Positions 58,630 through 64,000 of a stretch of DNA of 64,000 nucleotides are shown piece by piece (within the stretch, counting starts at the first letter, position 1; the number at the start of each line of letters is the position of its first letter). Source of the DNA: Ehretia macrophylla (taxonomy: Eukaryota; Streptophyta; Magnoliopsida; Boraginales; Ehretiaceae); NCBI GenBank assembly GCA_037974665.1, contig CM075768.1, positions 65,313,816-65,377,815 of the forward strand, in the 5' to 3' direction. Position numbers and translations under genes: made by a program. The notes under the pieces were generated by a model. It was not told the origin of the DNA. It was given only the letters and a program-made list of their open reading frames with translations, and searched no databases.

Positions 58630-59130
58630 ATGTTAATATGTTTATGTGATTAATTTACTTATGTGTCTCACTTTCTATGTGACCAGTATGCCTTGTATGT
58701 TAAGTGAACTAATGTGGTCAATATGTTTTATGTGATAACGTGCTATACATACTCAATGTGTTGTAATTAATGTGCATTATGTGATTAATGTGTATTATGT
58801 GACAATTGTGTTTTATGTGATTTTGTGCCTTGTGTGAAGTTAGTTGTTTATGTGCTTTTAATTGTTTATAACTAGCTTATGTGAACCAACGTGCTTTAGG
58901 TGCTCAATGTACTTTAAGTGACCAATGTGAGTTACGTGATCAACTTGTCTTATGTGAAGTTTGTTGCTTATGTGACTTTAATTGTTTATAACTTACTTCT
59001 GTGATATTACCTGTTTATGTGATGTTGGCTTCTTATATGTTGAATTGTGTGTTATGTGATAATGTTGCATTGTATGATAATTGCGCATTATGTTATACTT
59101 GTCTTTCATATGATATAGTTGCATACATGT
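58630..59130 (+). repeat. Degenerate TTATGTGAT tandem repeats in D
   Basis: Irregular repeats of TTATGTGAT, AATGTG and related words. The start of the second internal region at the window end (63855-64000) repeats the pattern. Confidence 0.65.
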
Positions 59131-61296
59131 TTTAACTCGTGAGTGACCTTTAATGTCTAGGGTGGTTGTAAGAGTTTTCGGAAATAGAAGTAGGCCATGA
59201 TTTTGAATCATTATTATTCTAGTAGTTTATCAGTGAGATTTTAATTGTTATGTTTATGGATTTTAGTTTCGGCTTAGTGGATAGATCTTGATGTTCCTTT
59301 AGCGAGAATGAAGTTGTTCGAGGAAAATAGCAATGTATCTTGATGATTATAATTACTTTTGTTGCCATGTTTAACTTGTTATTACTTGGAGATGAATCAT
59401 AAGTTGAGGTTTTTGTGAGGTTGTGATTAGACACTTTTGGAGTCTCAACTCAGATTATACTTTCTTGAGGTTATTTTAGAATGAATTTATTTGAGGAATT
59501 AGTGATGTATATTTGTGAATGGAATGAAGTGTTGTATAACATGTGAATATTTCTACTATTTGGGATTGCTATATTATTAATGGATATTTTGGAGTTTTGA
59601 TCTTTAAACCTTGGAAACAATTGGAGTGATTCCTGACTAAAGTTACTTTATTCAAAGATGTAATTGTTGGGAGATAGAATTATTTGAGGAAATAAGAATG
59701 CATTTCGGTGGCTGAACATTTACTTACCTACATCAAGCTTTTGAGTTCTAGGTGGTATGACTTTCTAAATTGTTGATTGAGGATTCTCTTGTGTTATAAT
59801 GGGTTAGTATGAATCTGTATTGTGTTATCAGATTTTGGAGTCTTCATTAGTTAATCTTGTTGGGTAATCGGTGAATTATCTTGTTTAGTGATTGGTCTGG
59901 TACGGAATGTAAAATTTTGGAGTGATTTATCTTGTTTGGTGATTGTTATGACTCCTTAGATTCTCTAGATCTCCTTAGTGTCTTGTTTTGGAGGAAGATA
60001 GATTGTAGGATATGACTTGTTGGTATTTAAATGTGTAGGTGGGACACCCTTTGTGCTTCCTATTCTATTAGTCTTATTATTTTCTTTTACTCTATTCTCA
60101 ATTATTTGAGAGAGAGTTACACTTTTCTAGCATATCAATTGTTTCTTGAAAGTTTTGCTTATTGGATTAATGGATCCTATACTCATTTGACATTGTTTCT
60201 ATTCTTAACATTCATATTTGCTTCTTATAGCAGTGTCACTTATTGGAGTTAAGGTTTGAGACTTCTATATTTCATTCTATATATCCAGCCATTGATTTCA
60301 ATATTTCATTTCATCCTATTACTATTCACTTGAAAGTAATTTTTCCTTTGGTATACCATTTTACTTATTCGACTTCACTTGTTTGATGTACTCCTTACCT
60401 AAGTACATCATTCATATTCTTGTTGATCTTTGTTAATCCAATTATTTTATTATTAAATCTTGAGCCATTACTTTGCTTGTAATTGCTCACTCAAAGTACT
60501 CGGCACTGTCCTATTGTTATCATTTCTTCTTCGTACTTCTTTGGTATTGCGTGCTGAGATACTTTTGCCACTCATGTTTTCTATTGAATTAATCATCTCT
60601 TATTTTATAATTTCATTTCACCTCAAGTACAACTTACTTGTTGGTTCCTTGAACAATCATCGAGAATTGAAATATCTACTTGTTCAAGAATTTTTGTTCA
60701 ACATACTCAGCACTGTTTTGACTCATCATCATCCTTTGTTCATACTTATTTAATTGATAGGTGCTGAGACATTCCTTATCTTAGTTATCATGCTTCCTTA
60801 TTAAACTATTAGCCTCTTGATTCTCTAACTTGTTTGACCTCTTGCTCCCTTGATTGTTGGCTCAAATATGACTTTCCATATTCTTAATTCCTCGTAAATG
60901 TCATAAGAGCCATATTCTGACCAATGTCACTTTTGAGATATTTCTTTGATAAGTAATCATTCATGTTATCGTGATTGAGTTTTTAAAACCCTCGGGGTGT
61001 TCATAGAGCTCTTTTGTGTAGTAGGGGATGATTGATAATTAGTGGTGTAATGCTAGGACTTTGGAGTTGTGATTTCTTTCATATGCAATAAGATATGAGG
61101 TAGGAGATAATTATGAATTGAAGATTGTCTTGGAATTATGATCATCAACTTGCAGTCAACAGAGTTTGTTCTTTTGAGGTCTTTGGTTAGTTGTCATCCT
61201 AAGAGATAAATGAGAACTAAGAGAAGTATTATTAAGTGTAACGATTGAGGATTTAATTGTCTATCAATTCGAGAATTGCGCGGACGCAATTGTTTT

Positions 61297-61309
61297 AAGG
61301 AGGGGAGAA
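61297..61309 (+). promoter_or_regulatory. Polypurine tract of element D
   Basis: AAGGAGGGGAGAA, directly before the second LTR; this is the usual plus-strand priming site. It confirms the element orientation. Confidence 0.85.
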
Positions 61310-63746
61310 TGTGAAACTCCACTTTTCTGCTTTAACTTGATTTACGTGCCTTGTCTCGTTTTGCATGCATATGACCTGTTTATGTGCTATAGGGCCTAGA
61401 ATGTTATAATTTTGATAACAATACTTCTATTACGTGCTAAATGTTCATTCATGAAATTTTCATAAAAAACGGAGTCAGAAATTTTATCGTCGATTTTTAG
61501 TGAATAGTGTTTTCGAAACACGTCCGCTATAATTTTGAAACTGGTCTTTTTAACCCTTCTAGACCTAGTCCACGGACTTTAATAGACCTGTGTTTGATGA
61601 AAATGGTTTTAAAATCGGCTTAAGAATTTATTAGGGTTTTTACACCGACTTTTGCGAAAATCGAGTTTTAAGCCGACTCGGGTGAAATTGTTGGATTGTA
61701 AAACTTCTTGTCACCTAAAAATAATCCACTTGAGATATCTTGGGGGTGGCATAATTATTTTTAACTTGGTGAGCACTAAAATGCAATTAAAGTCATTAAA
61801 AACACAAAAATACCTATTAAAACTAACTTTGACTTTGCATTTTTTTAATTGACCAAGCTTTTTATTATATAATGTCATCAACACACACTCACACAACACA
61901 AAACACACTCCACAAACACACACATTGCCGTGAGAAAGAGGGAGAAAAAGAGAAGAGAAAACTCAAGCTTTTCAATCCAATTTTTCAAAGAAAAACCTAG
62001 TTTTTGTCCGTGAAACTTCGCACCGACTTGGATTCTGCTTGTTGGGCACGCATTGCACGCAATCCTAGGCTTTTATCGCATCAAAGGTGAGAGAAAAATT
62101 CTAGATCTCAAAATGTCATTTTTGTGTTTTTGCGTATAAATGAAGATTGAACCGTTAGAATTGTAATCTGATGTTAGATTATTGCTCCTTGCATGCTAGG
62201 GATCATTATATACTAATACTACGAATTTCTGTCGGATGTAGCATAATTTTTATTTTCCGGGTATTTAATTTTGATTAAAATGTTCAAAGTTGATTTAATT
62301 GAGTTGTGTTGATCGAAATCGATTGCCGTCGATTTCTAAATACTTGATAATTACGTGTTAGCGCTGTTGTAATGCCGAATTTTCGATTACATTGTTCGTG
62401 TGAAAATCCGGAAAAATCCAGCCATGACATCTTAGAGTTTTAGGGTTATCGGGCATGATTTGGAGGTGTTATGGTGGATTTCCGAGAGGGTTAATGTAGT
62501 AGGTTGAATGGGTGAATGATAGGAACTGATTTGACAATGTTTGGATTAGTAGATTGTAAGTTATAAATTTTAGAAGTTTAGGTTGTCATTCTTTAATTTC
62601 TTGAACGATGCCTTTAGATGGTTGGGTAGTGTTCGAGTGATGAATGGTGAGTTGTTGATGAGTAATTTAGAGTTTAATTATGTATATTATGCATGTCCGG
62701 TTAGATGGCCTACTTTGTCATCTAACTACGTTGTTTGTTGTTTAATTTAATATTGATGTTATATTGATGTTATTGATTGATTATTATTGAATGCGGGAAT
62801 CGGGCACTCTTGTTGCTGATCTCCCAATTGATTGATTGATTGATGATTGATTGATGATTGATGATTATGGAGTCTTGGTATGTGTGTGCCACCTCTCGGG
62901 CAGCGTCGGGCTGTCGGGTTGATAACGGCATGACTGCCATAGGCTACCCCCAGCTCGCATGACGGAGGTGTCATGGAGGGAGGGGCTAGTGAGGTACCTC
63001 GGGTGCGTGAGTAATGGGGAGTTATAAGAAGAACGGTTGAGATCGTGATGGCGTTTGGAGCTACACCAAATAGAGTATCCTTTATTGAATGGTCATATAG
63101 TTATGTGATGATAGTATTATTTGTGTTTTTGTGTGTTTACTGACTCAAAGGATTATTCCAAGGAGTTTAGTAGACCTTGCTCGAGATCTATCGGATCCTC
63201 ACTGGGCTTATGTATATAAGCTCACTCTCTATTAATGCATGCTTACAGGTGTTGCAGAGCCGGATTACGGGTATGTGCCTCCTGAAGAGGAGAATGTGGA
63301 AAATGTGCTTTACGTGGACGAGTCATATGTTCCCGAGTCTTATCCATGATTATATGTTGTTTAATGTCATGTATATTAGCTTAATAGACTTTTATATGCT
63401 TTGTGGTTCTTATTGTAATAGATGTTGGAAGATGATGATCCAAATGGTGTTAACTTAGTGGCTTTCTTTTGTCTATGGTTAAGTTGTAAATATGTCTCAA
63501 CTTATTTTGAAATGTATGATAAGGTTGAGATATTGTATGTTATGTTGGAACGGAGGCGTATAACGAGGATGGTTTATTGTATAATATGGTTGTGTTGTAT
63601 GTTGTTGTTTAAATTAAGGAGTTCCTGGATCTATGATGTTTAATGAGGTTGGTTTGCAACCTCACTGTCCTATTTACTGTCGTTATACTGCCGAAATTCC
63701 GTTGCGTCCTGACTGATCATAGGAGGGGTCGTGTTGGGGCGTGACA
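61310..63746 (+). mobile_element. Element D, second LTR (2437 bp)
   Basis: TGTGAAACTCC ... GGGGCGTGACA. About 41 differences from the first LTR, very unevenly placed: about 34 in the first 915 bp, about one in the next 1390 bp, about six in the last 130 bp. Unlike an ordinary 3' LTR it is followed by another primer-binding site and internal sequence rather than flanking 5S DNA. Confidence 0.88.
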
Positions 63747-64000
63747 GTTTAAGTGGTATCAGAGAGCATGTTAGCTGTCAGCCGGGGTATCCTCGGAATG
63801 TGGGTAGTGGTCTAAGCATGCAAGTATGTATTAAGTGAAAGAAAAGTAAAACATATGTTAATATGTTTATGTGATTAATTTACTTATGTGTCTAACTTTC
63901 TATGTGACCAGTATGCCTTGTATGTTAAGTGAACTAATGTGGTCAATATGTTTTATGTGATAACGTGCTATACATACTCAATGTGTTGTAATTAATGTGC
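63747..64000 (+). mobile_element. Element D, start of a second internal region
   Basis: Matches 58522-58775 with about five differences, including a primer-binding site at 63753-63764. It runs off the window, so at least LTR-internal-LTR-internal is present. Confidence 0.88.

Larger units (their letters stand above)
58522..61309 (+). mobile_element. Element D internal region, noncoding (2788 bp)
   Basis: Bounded by the primer-binding site and the polypurine tract. It has no gag, protease, reverse transcriptase or integrase motif in any frame; the longest frames (about 73-97 codons) have no recognisable domain. Two compositional zones stand out: a tract rich in TTATGTGAT / TGTGYATTATGTGA repeats at about 58630-59130, and a strongly T/C-rich zone at about 60030-60960. 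This is the build of a large non-autonomous element (LARD-like) that depends on enzymes from a related element. Confidence 0.8.

Noticed and set aside
60460..60753. 97-codon frame in the D internal region with apparent membrane segments
   Set aside because: It falls in the T/C-rich zone, where codons for Phe, Leu, Ser and Ile dominate by composition. No homologous frame or domain is evident.
1..64000. CRISPR array, given the regular repeats
   Set aside because: The unit is 677 bp and contains a 5S gene. Repeat and spacer sizes and the eukaryotic retroelements rule it out.

Overview
The window is plant nuclear DNA. It is a long tandem array of 5S ribosomal RNA genes, all on the minus strand, interrupted by LTR retrotransposon remnants. 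I count 55 copies of the 119-bp gene, one of them split by an insertion. The repeat unit is about 677 bp (gene plus about 557 bp of spacer). The copies lie in six blocks: 1-3100, 9488-17253, 19890-21485, 25548-32596, 34667-42498 and 46171-56084. The copy consensus is the standard seed-plant 5S sequence with box A, intermediate element and box C. A T-run terminator follows each gene and a TATA-like AATAAAGG lies near -28. I cannot name the species; seed plant is as far as the sequence goes. No intact protein-coding gene is present. The many 60-130 codon reading frames that recur every 677 bp are chance frames through 5S gene and spacer.

The array looks silent and decaying. By eye no copy matches the consensus: each has 2 to 14 differences (mean about 7 in 119 bp), many at CpG sites as C-to-T or G-to-A, and most hit a promoter box. 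Two spacer subtypes are interleaved, recombinants between them occur, and at about 34.7-38.7 kb they alternate as a roughly 1.33-kb dimer.

Insertions, left to right: family A copy 1 (3101-9487), split by a nested truncated Ty3/Gypsy-type element B (about 3214-6307) with one LTR, a primer-binding site and a protease fragment; C1 solo LTR (17254-19889); A2 solo LTR (21486-25547); C2, a truncated LTR plus internal DNA (32597-34666), splitting a 5S gene; A3 solo LTR (42499-46170); and element D from 56085 to the end, as LTR - noncoding internal region - LTR - start of a second internal region. A, B and C lie on the minus strand, as do the 5S genes; D is on the plus strand. A1, A2, A3 and C1 have 5-bp target duplications (A1 with one mismatch) and restore a normal 5S unit when removed in silico.

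The most interesting signal is in the LTRs. All four families carry, 520-715 nt upstream of the LTR 3' end, the motif CCTCRC followed at once by a hairpin. Its inner stem differs in every family but stays paired, which is covariation. About 260-380 nt further upstream lies a second GC-rich module that folds as a long hairpin in three families. I infer a conserved structured RNA leader shared by unrelated-looking LTRs. D is also unusual: it is tandem, has no coding capacity, and its LTRs are mosaic in divergence.
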